NCBI RefSeq assembly: GCF_001570525.1
Contig: NZ_BBXC01000007.1
Coordinates: 547,364-611,363, forward strand
From: Herbidospora sakaeratensis
Lineage (GTDB): Bacteria > Actinomycetota > Actinomycetes > Streptosporangiales > Streptosporangiaceae
Direction of reading: 5' to 3'
Length of the DNA stretch: 64,000 nucleotides
The stretch's first letter is position 1; the number at the start of each line of letters is the position of its first letter. A program made the position numbers and the translations under genes. Shown here piece after piece: positions 42,506 through 51,852 of this stretch. The notes under the pieces are model-generated. The model searched no databases. It was not told the DNA's origin and was given only the letters and a program-made list of their open reading frames with translations.

Positions 42506-42530
42506 AAAGGCCCCCGAACCGGGGGCCTTT
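42506..42530. terminator. Bidirectional terminator between trxA and DAHP synthase
   Basis: AAAGGCCCCC at 42506-42515 pairs with GGGGGCCTTT at 42521-42530; one more G-C pair closes a 3-nt loop. A tract (AAAAA) on the left and TTT on the right let it serve both convergent genes. Confidence 0.88.
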
Positions 42531-42543
42531 CGCGTGTCTGGGC

Positions 42544-43878
42544 TCAGTCGCCCCGGTAGAGCTCCGCGACCCGGAACGCCAGGTCGAGCGACTGCGACCG
42601 GTTCAGCCGGGGGTCGCAGGCCGTCTCGTAGCGCAGCGCCAGGTCCTCTTCGAGGATCTGGTGGCCGCCGCCGACGCACTCGGTCACGTCGTCGCCGGTG
42701 AACTCGATGTGGATGCCGCCCGGGTGGGTGCCCAGCGCGCGGTGGACCTCGAAGAAGCCGGTCACCTCGTCGAGGACGTCGTCGAGGCGGCGGGTCTTGA
42801 AGCCGCCGCTCGCCTCGAACGTGTTGCCGTGCATCGGGTCGCAGATCCACGTCACCACGGCGCCGCTTGCGGTCACCTTCTCGACCAGCGGCGGCAGGGC
42901 GTCGCGGACCTTCCCGGCGCCCATGCGGCTGATGAAGGTCAGCCGGCCCGGCTCGTTGGCCGGGTTGAGCTTCTCGACCAGCGTCAGCGCCTCGTCGGCG
43001 GTCGTGGTCGGGCCCAGCTTGACCCCGATCGGGTTGCGGATCTTGCTGAAGAACTCGACGTGGGCGTGGTCGAGCTGGCGGGTGCGCTCGCCGATCCAGA
43101 CCATGTGGGCCGACACGTCGTACGGAAGACCCGTGCGGCTGTCGATGCGGGTCATCGCGTGGTCGTAGTCGAGGATCAGGGCCTCGTGGGACGAGTAGAA
43201 CTCGACCGTGTGGAACTCCGCGGGCTCGGCGCCGCAGGCGCTCATGAACGCCAGCGCCTGGTCGATCTCCCGGGCCAGCCGCTCGTAGCGCTGACCGGCC
43301 GGGGAACCGGCCACGAAGTCCTGGTTCCAGGCGTGGACCTGCCGCAGGTCGGCGTAGCCGCCCTTGGTGAAGGCCCGCGCCAGGTTCAGCGTGACGGCCG
43401 AGGAGTGGTAGGCCCGCAGGAGGCGGCCCGGGTCGGGCACCCGCGAGGACTCGGTGAACTCGAAGCCGTTGACCATGTCGCCCCGGTAGGCGGGCAGCTC
43501 GACGCCGTCGCGGGTCTCGGTGTTCTTCGACCGCGGCTTGGCGAACTGCCCGGCGAGCCGGCCGATCTTGACGACGGGCACCCGCCCGGCGTAGGTCAGC
43601 ACGATCGCCATCTGGAGCAGCGTCTTGATCTTGTTGCGGACGTTGTCGGCGGTGGCGCCGGCGAACGTCTCGGCGCAGTCACCACCCTGCAGGACGAACG
43701 CCTCGCCGCGCGCGACCGCCGCCAGCTCGTCTTTCAGCCGGTCGCACTCCCCGGCGAAGACCAGCGGCGGCAACCCGCGCAACTCGGTGACCACATCGTC
43801 GAGCGCGCCGCGGTCGGGCCACTCGGGCTGCTGGGCGGCGGGCAGGTCACGCCAGGTGTCGAGGTTGAGTGCGCTCAC
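42544..43878 (-). CDS. Class II 3-deoxy-7-phosphoheptulonate synthase
   Basis: A 444-residue first enzyme of the shikimate pathway, joining PEP and erythrose 4-phosphate. Class II (plant/mycobacterial type) features: RDLPAAQQPEWPD, LPPLVFAGECDRLKDEL, AFVLQGGDCAETFAG with the metal Cys, GRLAGQFAKPRS, ETRDGVELPAYRGDMVN, SSHEALILDYDHAMTR, HMVWIGERTRQLDHAH, GVKLGPTTTADE, ISRMGAGKVRDALPPL and WICDPMHGNT. I take GTG 43878 as start by homology length; an ATG at 43929 directly after the upstream gene stop is possible and would add 17 residues. It follows a flavin monooxygenase gene on the same strand. Confidence 0.95.
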   Translation of the reverse strand: MSALNLDTWRDLPAAQQPEWPDRGALDDVVTELRGLPPLVFAGECDRLKDELAAVARGEAFVLQGGDCAETFAGATADNVRNKIKTLLQMAIVLTYAGRVPVVKIGRLAGQFAKPRSKNTETRDGVELPAYRGDMVNGFEFTESSRVPDPGRLLRAYHSSAVTLNLARAFTKGGYADLRQVHAWNQDFVAGSPAGQRYERLAREIDQALAFMSACGAEPAEFHTVEFYSSHEALILDYDHAMTRIDSRTGLPYDVSAHMVWIGERTRQLDHAHVEFFSKIRNPIGVKLGPTTTADEALTLVEKLNPANEPGRLTFISRMGAGKVRDALPPLVEKVTASGAVVTWICDPMHGNTFEASGGFKTRRLDDVLDEVTGFFEVHRALGTHPGGIHIEFTGDDVTECVGGGHQILEEDLALRYETACDPRLNRSQSLDLAFRVAELYRGD

Positions 43879-43929
43879 GACATACGAGGTTATCGTTCCT
43901 CGTCCCGAGGACCGGCCTGCCATGTCCAT

Positions 43930-45147
43930 TCAGTGAGATGAGCGGACGTGTTCGGGAAGGAATCCCAGCCCGATGACGCGGCCGAGGAGGCGGCGTACGG
44001 GCGGGGGGATCTGCCGCACGGCGGCGGCGATGGAGCCCGCATCCGCGTCGCCCGCGAGGACGCGGGCGATGATCCGGTTCTGGATCTGCACCTGGACGGC
44101 CTGCGTCGCGGCCGTCGGATACCACCGCCGGCGCCGCAGTTTCGCCAGGAGAGAAGCCGGCACGGGGTCGAGCACCGGCCGCCGGTTCGCCTGCGCCCGG
44201 GCCAGCGGCCCGGCGAGCAGGTTCCCGGCCGCGATGGCGTCCTGGATCGCCAGGTTGATCCCGACCCCGCCGACCGGCGACATGGCGTGGGCGGCGTCGC
44301 CGATGACCAGCAGGCCCGGCAGGTGCCACTGCCGCAGCCGGTCGACCACCACGGTCAGCAACTGGACGTCGCCGAAGGCGAGTTCACTGGTGTCGAGGTA
44401 GGGGAGCAGATCGGTGATGGTCGACCGGAAGTGCTCGATGCCGCCCGCCTTGAGGTCGTCGAACCCGCCCTTGGGGATCAGATAGGCCATCTGCCAGTAG
44501 TCGCCCCGGTTGAGCGACACCAGCGCCGTGCCCCGCCCCGGCCGCAGGAACACGTCGTCGGGGTGCCCGTCGTGGCGCGGCAGCCGGAACCACAACACGT
44601 CCATCGGCGCGCCGATGTCGACCGGCTCGAACCCGACGGCGCGGCGCAGGTCGCTGGACCGCCCGTCGGCCGCCACCGTCAGCGCGGCCCGGATCTCCGT
44701 CTGGACGCCGCCCGCCTCGACCTTCACCCCGCGGACCGCCCCGCCCTCGCGGATCACGCCGACGGCCCGGTGCTCCATGAGCAGCCGGAAGTTCGGGTAG
44801 CGGCCGGCCGCGGCGGTGATCAGCGTGAGGAAGTCCCACTGCGGCACCATCGCCAGCCGCCGGTGCCGGCCGGGCAGCCGCCGGAAGTCGGCGACCGGCA
44901 GGAACTCCTCGCCCGTGTAGAGGGCGAAGTAGTCGAACGAGCGGTGCGGGATGGCCTCGAACTCGGCCAGCAGCCCCAGTTCGTCGAGGACCTGGATCGT
45001 CGACGGGTGGATCGTGTCGCCCCTGAAGTCGCGGAAGAAGTCGGCGTGCTTCTCCAGCAGCACGACCTCGATTCCGGCCCGCGCCAGCAGCAGCCCCAGC
45101 ATCGCCCCGGCGGGCCCGCCGCCCGCGATCACCACGGTGGTTTCCAT
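43930..45147 (-). CDS. FAD-dependent monooxygenase (PHBH fold)
   Basis: A 405-residue flavoprotein hydroxylase. The N-terminal FAD site is TVVIAGGGPAGAMLGLLLARAG (GxGxxG), the middle motif is VAADGRSSDLRRAVG (DG fingerprint) and the C-terminal one is VIGDAAHAMSPVGGVGINLAIQDA (GD motif). These three define the p-hydroxybenzoate hydroxylase family of single-component aromatic hydroxylases. The substrate is unknown. Placement directly upstream of a class II DAHP synthase could reflect aromatic metabolism. It is divergent from sigK. Confidence 0.92.
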   Translation of the reverse strand: METTVVIAGGGPAGAMLGLLLARAGIEVVLLEKHADFFRDFRGDTIHPSTIQVLDELGLLAEFEAIPHRSFDYFALYTGEEFLPVADFRRLPGRHRRLAMVPQWDFLTLITAAAGRYPNFRLLMEHRAVGVIREGGAVRGVKVEAGGVQTEIRAALTVAADGRSSDLRRAVGFEPVDIGAPMDVLWFRLPRHDGHPDDVFLRPGRGTALVSLNRGDYWQMAYLIPKGGFDDLKAGGIEHFRSTITDLLPYLDTSELAFGDVQLLTVVVDRLRQWHLPGLLVIGDAAHAMSPVGGVGINLAIQDAIAAGNLLAGPLARAQANRRPVLDPVPASLLAKLRRRRWYPTAATQAVQVQIQNRIIARVLAGDADAGSIAAAVRQIPPPVRRLLGRVIGLGFLPEHVRSSH

Positions 45148-45190
45148 ATTTCCCTTCTACCCGGGCAATCCACGGGGCGGGCCGCGGCGA

Positions 45191-45781
45191 ATGGGGTTCG
45201 TGAACGATGTCGTGCCCCTATCCGTCACGGGCCGCAGCCCCGAACTCGACGAGTTGCTGACGTCGGTCGCCCGCGGCGACGAGACGGCTTTCGAGCGCCT
45301 GTACGACAGGCTGATCGCCTCGGTGTTCGGGCTGATCCGGCGCGTCGTGCGCGACCGGGCGCAGGCCGAGGAGGTCGCCCAGGAGGTCATGGTGGAGGTG
45401 TGGCGCACCGCCGCCCGCTTCGACCCTGCCCGGGGGAGCGCCATGTCATGGGTGATGACCGTGGCCCACCGGCGCGCCGTCGACCGGGTACGGTCGGCGC
45501 AGGCGTCCTCCGACCGCGAGGACCGGGTGGCCCGGATGGGCGGCGAGGTGGCGTACGACCACGTGGCCGAGACCGTGACCACCCGCCTGGAGGGCGAACG
45601 CGTGCGCCGCTGCCTCGACGGCCTGACCGAACTCCAGCGGCAGGCCGTGACGATGGCCTATTACGGCGGCTACAGCTATCCCGAGGTGGCCGGCTTGCTG
45701 AAGGTCCCCTTGGGGACGGTCAAGACGCGCATGCGCGACGGCCTGGTACGACTGCGCGACTGCATGGGGGTGGAGCGGTGA
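45191..45781 (+). CDS. sigK: ECF sigma factor SigK
   Basis: A 196-residue ECF sigma factor. Region 2 is at about 25-95 (TAFERLYDRLIASVFGLIRRVVRD, AEEVAQEVMVEVWRTAARFDPARGSAMSWVMTVAHRRAVDRV in parts). Region 4 is at about 135-190 (GLTELQRQAVTMAYYGGYSYPEVAGLL, PLGTVKTRMRDGLVRLRDCM). The wording AHRRAVDRVR and AYYGG is close to mycobacterial SigK. The frame is open upstream; ATG 45191 or GTG 45200 are both possible, neither with a strong ribosome site. The stop overlaps rskA (GTGA). Activity should be held by the membrane anti-sigma factor RskA. Confidence 0.92.
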   Translation: MGFVNDVVPLSVTGRSPELDELLTSVARGDETAFERLYDRLIASVFGLIRRVVRDRAQAEEVAQEVMVEVWRTAARFDPARGSAMSWVMTVAHRRAVDRVRSAQASSDREDRVARMGGEVAYDHVAETVTTRLEGERVRRCLDGLTELQRQAVTMAYYGGYSYPEVAGLLKVPLGTVKTRMRDGLVRLRDCMGVER

Positions 45782-46494
45782 ACGAGGAGATCCACACCCT
45801 GTCCGGGGCCTACGCCCTGAACGCGCTGCCGCTGCGCGAACTGGGCGAGTTCGAGGGCCACCTGTCGCGGTGCGAGACCTGCTCGATCGAGGTCCGCGGC
45901 CTGCGCGAGACGGCCGCCCGCCTGGGCGCCGCCGTGGCCGAGGCCCCGCCCCGCGCCCTGAAGTCGCGGGTCATGGCCCAGATCGCCGAGGTCCGCCAGG
46001 AACCGCCCCAGATCGAGGAGGAGCCCGCCGCCGAGGTCGTCGTGCCGCTGCGGCGCGGAAAGGGCCGGTGGGCCCTGGCCCTGGCCGCCGTGTCGGCCGC
46101 CGCGGCGGTGTCGATCGGCGTGGTGGCCGTCAACGAGATCCGCTCGCGCGACGCCTCGATCGAGCAGACCCAGAGCCTGCTCGCGGCGCCCGACGCCGTG
46201 GTCAGGAAGGTCGAGATGGTCGGCGGAGGGTCGGCGACGGTGGTGGCCTCGGAGAGCCGCAGGAAGGTGATGTTCACCTCGGAACTCCCCGCTCTCGATC
46301 CTTCCAGGACCTACCAGTTGTGGACGATCGGCGGCGAACGCATCCGCTCGGCGGGGCTGGTCGACGGCGGCGGGATCCGGACGGCGACGGTCGAGCTGCC
46401 GGCGGGCACGGACCACTTCGGGGTGACGGTGGAGCCGGCAGGGGGTTCGCAACAGCCGACGACGGAACCGGTCATGCTCGCGAAGGTGGTCTGA
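45778..46494 (+). CDS. rskA: Anti-sigma-K factor RskA
   Basis: A 238-residue membrane anti-sigma factor. The N-terminal zinc-type anti-sigma domain has H6 (EIHTLSGAYALNAL), H29 and C33/C36 (EGHLSRCETCSIEV). One membrane helix follows at about 100-121 (WALALAAVSAAAAVSIGVVAV). The extracytoplasmic RskA domain is at about 130-238 (KVMFTSELPALDPSRTYQLWTIGG, AGLVDGGG, FGVTVEPAGGSQQPT). It binds SigK until proteolysis at the membrane. GTG 45778 overlaps the sigK stop. Confidence 0.94.
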   Translation: MNEEIHTLSGAYALNALPLRELGEFEGHLSRCETCSIEVRGLRETAARLGAAVAEAPPRALKSRVMAQIAEVRQEPPQIEEEPAAEVVVPLRRGKGRWALALAAVSAAAAVSIGVVAVNEIRSRDASIEQTQSLLAAPDAVVRKVEMVGGGSATVVASESRRKVMFTSELPALDPSRTYQLWTIGGERIRSAGLVDGGGIRTATVELPAGTDHFGVTVEPAGGSQQPTTEPVMLAKVV

Positions 46495-46503
46495 GGCCGC
46501 CCC

Positions 46504-49500
46504 TCAGTCGAAGGACAGCCGCTCCCGGACCCGCTGGATGGAGTGCCAGGCCAGATGCGGGTCGGTGGCCAGCAGCAGCCGGGTCTCGGCCACGGTGTCG
46601 ATCGGCCCGGAGTCGGCGCGCAGGTTCTCCAGCGCCGACTCCGGGCTCTCGACGAAGATCTGGACGACCGTCGCCAGGATGGACAGGTAGGCGCGCGACT
46701 GAACGACCACGGCCTCCTCCTGCCCCGGGGGGTCTTCGGCGAGGCGGTCGAGGTCGCGGGAGGTGAGCGGGGCGTCCAGGCAGGCGGCCAGCCAGCCGGT
46801 GACCAGGCCGCTCCCGTCTCCCAGAGCGGCCGCCACCCGTAGTTGTGCGGCGATCACCGTCGCGCGGTCCTGCCGGATCAGCCGCTCGGCCAGCACACCG
46901 AGCTTGCCGCTTCCGTCGGCGGCGAGCACGGTCAGGTCGAGCACGCAGCGGAGGAAGTCACGCGGCACGCCGCCGGTCAGCGCGTGACACAGCCAGACGA
47001 ACGGCAGCGACAGCGGCACGCTCCGCCTGGCCAGCAGCGCGTGCGACTCCGCGCTGCGCAGCGCCGGAATCCTGATGATCCGGTCGAAGGAACTGTCGAA
47101 GGTGTTCCGGACGCCGAGGCTGCGCCGTTCGTACCCGGCGATGGCGTCTTCCGACAGGGCGACCAGGAAGAAGCACCCGTGCACCCCGAAGATCACCTTC
47201 AGGTCGTTGAGGAACCGCTCGGTCTCCTCGGCGGTGCCGATCTTGTCGAGCTCGTCGATGCCGATGATGACCTTGCCCTGGCGGTCCTGCCGGTCCAGGG
47301 CGATCTGGCCGAGCAACTCCCGCAGGTCGGCGACCAGCTGCGGATAGCCGCGCACGTGCTCGGTCCGCTGGACCGCCGACTGGCGGACCGCCTTCGACCC
47401 GACCGGCAGGCCGACCTCTCCCGAGCTCGTCTGGGTGACGGCCTCCAGATAGCGCAGCGACCGCAGGTGCGCCCGTGCCGCGACTTCGGAGGCGCTCGAC
47501 CCGAGCGCCCTCGGCGACCGGCGGGACCCGCGCCACGCGAACGTCACCCCGAGGCAGATCAGCAGCGCGCCCGCCGCTCCCGCCACCGTCAGCGGATCGC
47601 GGGCCACCCCCGCCACGACGGTCCCGAGCCAGTCACGGAACACCGCCGTCGCCAGCAGCGCCGCCCCCACGAGGATCGCCGCCCACGGGAACGCCAGGGC
47701 AAGCCGGGCCCGCAGCCCCGGCCGGGGCGCCCGCTCCCGCGTCTCCCCGGTGACCTGCTCGCAGACGCGCAGGAACAGGTGGGTGATGAACTCCTTCGGG
47801 TCGTACGCGGTCGGCGCGTCGACCAGCACGCACAGGTGGGCCCCGGTCTCCGGCCGGTCGGGGGAGCACATCCGGCGCAGGGTGGTGCTCTTGCCCGCGC
47901 CACGCGCACCGCTCAGGCCGACGCTCGCGCTGCCGTGCTGCCCGATGACCTCCTCCAGGAAGGAGCTGCCCGCCGTGCCGACGAACTCGTCGATCCTGCT
48001 CCACCGGCCCAGCCGCCCCGCGTCGATCTCGGGCAGGGTGGTGGCCATGACGTCCCGGCCGTCGCCGAGTTCGCCTATGACCAGCGGCAGCAGGCCCTCC
48101 CGCAACAGGGCCCTGACCCAGTCCTGGTGCGCCTGCTGGGCCGCGACCCGGAACCGGGCCAGACCCGACGGCAGCCGCAGCCATGCGGCCGGGTCGGGGT
48201 CGGCCAGGACCGCGCGCACGTGCTGCGCCGGGGCACTCGCCCACCACAGCAGGACGGCGACCAGCGTGACCACGGCTCCGGCCCACAACCACCTGCGGGC
48301 GTCCGTCATGATCGCGGCCGAATCGGTGAGCACCGACATCCAGGTGCCGGCCAGCCCGGCGAACAGCGTGAGCGGCAGGGGTCGCACGACTATCCGGGCC
48401 ACCGCCTGCCCGCCGTCTCGCACGCGCTCGGACAGGTTCCTGGTGTCGGGGCCGAATGGCTTTGATCGCGTCGCGGAGCGCCGGTCGCCGCGAAAGGCCG
48501 TCCAGAGGAAGGCGATCACGGCCACGGCCGCATATCCGGTCGCCGCGAGCCCCAGCGTCGTCCCCAAGACGGAGATCGGCAGCCAGATCATGCCCGCAGC
48601 CCAGACGGTGACGGCGCCCGCGCCCCAGGCGAACCGCCGATAGAGATGGGCCGGATGCGTCCACTTCGCCAGGCGGGCCGCCTCGACCAGGGCCTCCCGT
48701 GCTTTCAGGAAGCGCTGGTGATGGAACTGCGCGGCGGATTCGATCCTCTCCGCGTTCGTGTCCAGCAACCGGTGGATGAGCTCCTCGGCCGACTCGCCAT
48801 TCCCGGGGCGCACTTCGGGCAGGGCTAGGGCTTCCTCGCGGACCTTGGCCCGGACGACGTGATCGATCGTGGTCGGCCTGCCGGGCGGTGCCGCGACCTC
48901 ACGGGTGATCTGCCGGCTCGCCAGGTGGTTCTGCAGTTCCGGGACGCGGAACCGGTAGGCGGGACCAACCCGGCGGAGCAGACCCTGCCGGTGGGCGAGT
49001 TCAAGGAAGACCATCAGCCGCAGGGGAACCTCGCGCCGGGCGGCGAGTATCCCGACCGCCAGGAGATAGCTGAAGGCGGGCCTCGCCACGACGATGGCGA
49101 TTCCGGCGAAAAAGGACAACGCCGTCATCGCAGGCCAGTCGGGGGCGACAGGGGGTGACGCTGACGCTCGGAACACGAAATCGATACCGATCCCGCCGGA
49201 GATGACGCTTGCCAGCAGCACCGTGCCGGCGAACAGGCTTCTGCGCACTCCGGCCCGCGGACTGTGCACGTTTCCGCCGGGATGGTCAAGCGACCGTCGG
49301 TTGAGCGGCGGGACATGCCATCGGTGGGTGGTCGCGACTCGGTAGCCGCCAAGCGCGGTGAGCGGAAAGATCATCCACGCGTCGCCCCAGGTGCCCCACC
49401 ACATGCCCATCAGCAGCGGAGGGACGACAGCGAAGATCATACCGGCCGTCCGGTAGACCTGCGGGGGCACCGCTTCGGGGATCCTCCACCACACGAGGTC

Positions 49501-50676
49501 CTGATGGTCGGTGGACATGTGATGTGCGAGGAATTCCAGCCATCGCCTGGCCGCCGGGCCGTAGCGGCGCTCCAGGGGGGCCAGGGATTCGGCGTAGAGA
49601 TAATTGTCGAGGAGATGCCGCTCAATGTCTCCCGCATCACGAAAGCGGGTGGAATCGAGGAGTTCGCCGGGATCTCGGCCGCCCGTTCCGTAGAAGTCGC
49701 GGAAGAGCCCGAGCATGACCGGTTTGCGCAGAGCTCGGGAAAGCGGGCTTACCTTGCCGGAAGCGAGCAATCGGATGATTCCCGACCATTCTCCGCCGTA
49801 CGGAGTGGACTGCGGGCGGATCTCCGTCAGAAAGGCCGCCACATCCTGTGGCGGGGTTGTCCACGCCTTGACCACCATGCCGAAGCCGAATCGTTCGGCG
49901 TCCACCAACCGGCGGACATGCCGGTCGTTCGGTGACCGGCAGATGATGATCAGGGCGTCGCTACGCGTCAACGCCTGCTCAAGGGCGTTGACGACCAGAC
50001 GTTGCCTGGACGGCGGGAGTTCGTGGAGGCCGTCCAACACGGGCAGAATCTGTCGGTTGCCCACCAGTACCTTCGCCATCTCGGGCCCGTACTCCTCGTC
50101 GGCGAGCCACGGATGGTCGGTGAGGACGCGACCGGCCAGCCAATCATGAAACGGCTCGTCGTCGGGATCCCAGGTGTGCAGCCCGGTATGGAAAGGCACC
50201 TGACCCTGGCCCGTTGCCCTGCGCATGTCCAGCAGGTGAAGCGACAGCAGGACGGCGAGGCTCGTCTTCCCTGAACCGGGAGGACCAGTGATCATCATCC
50301 GGCCGCCGGCCACCGACAAGAACCTCTCGGCCATGGTGTGGGAGGAAAGGGGCACCACTTGTCCGGCGAACACCTGCCCGTCCACCCATCTGACGGGCAG
50401 TTCGAGCGGGCCGATCAGGCCTGCGGCGACAGCGGCCTCCCGCCCCTGCCGATGGACCGCTGCGGCGAGTTCGGCCTCCGCTTGACCTGGCGATGCGGGC
50501 GACCGGACCGGGCGATATGTCATTACGAGAAGGAGCGCGGTGACGCAGATCGCCAGGAAGGCGTAGAGCCACTCGAAGTAGCCGAGGTCTCCCATCCCGA
50601 AAATCTGACTGACGGCGAACGTAGAGCTCACCACTGCCGCCATCAGTGCGGCCGCGAGGGTGCGTCTTCTGCGCAC
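46504..50676 (-). CDS. Dual P-loop NTPase membrane protein (NACHT-like plus KAP-like)
   Basis: A 1,390-residue protein. Two membrane helices open it (about 7-27, 33-52). Domain 1 (about 120-400) is a NACHT-type STAND NTPase: Walker A GPPGSGKTS (131-139), Walker B ILPVLDGLHELP (210-221), IIICRSPNDR sensor. A large middle (410-820) holds about eight membrane segments. Domain 2 (about 890-1230) has Walker A GARGAGKST (923-931) and Walker B VIIGIDELDKIG (1136-1147), with two membrane helices (997-1013, 1030-1048) inserted between them, the hallmark of KAP NTPases. The C-terminal 150 residues are helical. GTG 50676 follows GGGGAGAG. It stands alone. NACHT and KAP ATPases are recurrent in phage-defence and signalling complexes; no effector nuclease is visible. 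Confidence 0.85.
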   Translation of the reverse strand: MRRRRTLAAALMAAVVSSTFAVSQIFGMGDLGYFEWLYAFLAICVTALLLVMTYRPVRSPASPGQAEAELAAAVHRQGREAAVAAGLIGPLELPVRWVDGQVFAGQVVPLSSHTMAERFLSVAGGRMMITGPPGSGKTSLAVLLSLHLLDMRRATGQGQVPFHTGLHTWDPDDEPFHDWLAGRVLTDHPWLADEEYGPEMAKVLVGNRQILPVLDGLHELPPSRQRLVVNALEQALTRSDALIIICRSPNDRHVRRLVDAERFGFGMVVKAWTTPPQDVAAFLTEIRPQSTPYGGEWSGIIRLLASGKVSPLSRALRKPVMLGLFRDFYGTGGRDPGELLDSTRFRDAGDIERHLLDNYLYAESLAPLERRYGPAARRWLEFLAHHMSTDHQDLVWWRIPEAVPPQVYRTAGMIFAVVPPLLMGMWWGTWGDAWMIFPLTALGGYRVATTHRWHVPPLNRRSLDHPGGNVHSPRAGVRRSLFAGTVLLASVISGGIGIDFVFRASASPPVAPDWPAMTALSFFAGIAIVVARPAFSYLLAVGILAARREVPLRLMVFLELAHRQGLLRRVGPAYRFRVPELQNHLASRQITREVAAPPGRPTTIDHVVRAKVREEALALPEVRPGNGESAEELIHRLLDTNAERIESAAQFHHQRFLKAREALVEAARLAKWTHPAHLYRRFAWGAGAVTVWAAGMIWLPISVLGTTLGLAATGYAAVAVIAFLWTAFRGDRRSATRSKPFGPDTRNLSERVRDGGQAVARIVVRPLPLTLFAGLAGTWMSVLTDSAAIMTDARRWLWAGAVVTLVAVLLWWASAPAQHVRAVLADPDPAAWLRLPSGLARFRVAAQQAHQDWVRALLREGLLPLVIGELGDGRDVMATTLPEIDAGRLGRWSRIDEFVGTAGSSFLEEVIGQHGSASVGLSGARGAGKSTTLRRMCSPDRPETGAHLCVLVDAPTAYDPKEFITHLFLRVCEQVTGETRERAPRPGLRARLALAFPWAAILVGAALLATAVFRDWLGTVVAGVARDPLTVAGAAGALLICLGVTFAWRGSRRSPRALGSSASEVAARAHLRSLRYLEAVTQTSSGEVGLPVGSKAVRQSAVQRTEHVRGYPQLVADLRELLGQIALDRQDRQGKVIIGIDELDKIGTAEETERFLNDLKVIFGVHGCFFLVALSEDAIAGYERRSLGVRNTFDSSFDRIIRIPALRSAESHALLARRSVPLSLPFVWLCHALTGGVPRDFLRCVLDLTVLAADGSGKLGVLAERLIRQDRATVIAAQLRVAAALGDGSGLVTGWLAACLDAPLTSRDLDRLAEDPPGQEEAVVVQSRAYLSILATVVQIFVESPESALENLRADSGPIDTVAETRLLLATDPHLAWHSIQRVRERLSFD

Positions 50677-50865
50677 GGCTCTCTCCCCGCGCTCCCCGAT
50701 CCGCGTGGCCGGCCATCGCCGGCATGAAGAGCGCCGAAGGGATTCTGCCGGATCGGATCATTCCGTTTCACGCCAAATGAGAAATGTCCGATCCGCTCTC
50801 AATGAGCGATTTCATGGTAAATAGCAACCGACAGGGCAGATTTCATGAATCGCCCTGTCGGTCGA

Positions 50866-51846
50866 CTATCGCGTCAGCACGCCCAGCGCCCTGACCAGGC
50901 CGTCGGTCGCGCCGTTGCGGAGACGGGCGTAGTCGGCCTCCGGGTACTGACGGGGGCCGTCCTCGACCAGCAGGATCAGGTAGAGGTACGCCTGGTACAT
51001 CGCGAAACGCACCCGCGACGTCGGGGTGAAGCCGGCCCGGCCGCCGCCCTCCTGGTAGCCCGCCAGCATCGGGTCGTCGCCGGTCAGGTCGCCGAAGATG
51101 GTCGGGGTCACGAAGTCGGCCAGGGGGTCGCCCCAGAAGGCCCGTTCGTGGTCGATCAGGGCCTCGACCGTGCCGTCGGGGGTCAGGAAGACGTTCCCCG
51201 GCCAGATGTCGAAGTGGACCAGGGAGGGGGTCTGCACGTCGTCGAGGGCCGCCGCGTTGCGGTGGAAGGCGCCGACCAGGTCGAGGATGGTCGCCGGTAG
51301 GCGGGTCTCCCATTTCACCGCGTCGTCGAGGATGGCGCCGACCATCTTCAGGAACGCCTCGCGCCACGTCTGGCCGGTCAGGCCCGCGTAGGGGTAGCCG
51401 TAGGCGCCGGTGCCGGGGATGCGGTGGAGGGTGGCCAGGTGGACGCCCATCTCGCGGCGCAGGGCGGCGTCGCGCGCCGGGTCGGGCGCCGCGCGGTTCC
51501 ACGGGGTGCCCGTCAGCGCCGAGAGGATCAGCCAGTCGCCGCCGATCTCGGGGTCGTCGAAGCCCGCGTGCAGCAGGGTGGCCATCGGCAGGCCGGTGCC
51601 CTGGGCCAGGTGGTAGACCATGGCCTCGGTGCGCAGCAGGTCGCGCTCGTAGGTCAGGAGCGGCAGGTCGGGCGGGGGGCCGACCTTCAGGACGACCTGC
51701 GACTCGTCGTCGAGGCCGAGGCGCCAGACGGCGTTGGCGAAGCCGTCGGGCAGCTCCTCGGCCGTCACGACGCCCGCTCCCAGGGCGCCGATGACGAGCG
51801 CGTCGAGTTCGGCGGTCGTCAGTGACCGCTTCGTTTTGCTGTCCAT
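50866..51846 (-). CDS. APH-fold phosphotransferase (fructosamine/aminoglycoside kinase-like)
   Basis: A 326-residue small-molecule kinase. VVLKVGPPPD holds the ATP-binding Lys, LVHFDIWPGNVFL the catalytic Asp (HxDxxxxN) and ALIDHERAFWGDPLADF the metal-binding acidic loop. The sequence fits the choline/aminoglycoside kinase fold and is closest in style to fructosamine kinase-related proteins. It lies 6 nt after the aldose 1-epimerase gene, so a sugar or sugar-derived substrate is likely. The 189 nt upstream of the NACHT/KAP gene start, on the other side, shows no recognised feature. Confidence 0.88.
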   Translation of the reverse strand: MDSKTKRSLTTAELDALVIGALGAGVVTAEELPDGFANAVWRLGLDDESQVVLKVGPPPDLPLLTYERDLLRTEAMVYHLAQGTGLPMATLLHAGFDDPEIGGDWLILSALTGTPWNRAAPDPARDAALRREMGVHLATLHRIPGTGAYGYPYAGLTGQTWREAFLKMVGAILDDAVKWETRLPATILDLVGAFHRNAAALDDVQTPSLVHFDIWPGNVFLTPDGTVEALIDHERAFWGDPLADFVTPTIFGDLTGDDPMLAGYQEGGGRAGFTPTSRVRFAMYQAYLYLILLVEDGPRQYPEADYARLRNGATDGLVRALGVLTR

Positions 51847-51852
51847 GGGTCG

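Noticed and set aside
50677-50865. A gene or regulatory element upstream of the NACHT/KAP gene
   Set aside because: The 189-nt gap is somewhat AT-richer near 50770-50850, but I find no open frame with a ribosome site, dyad or recognisable promoter pair.
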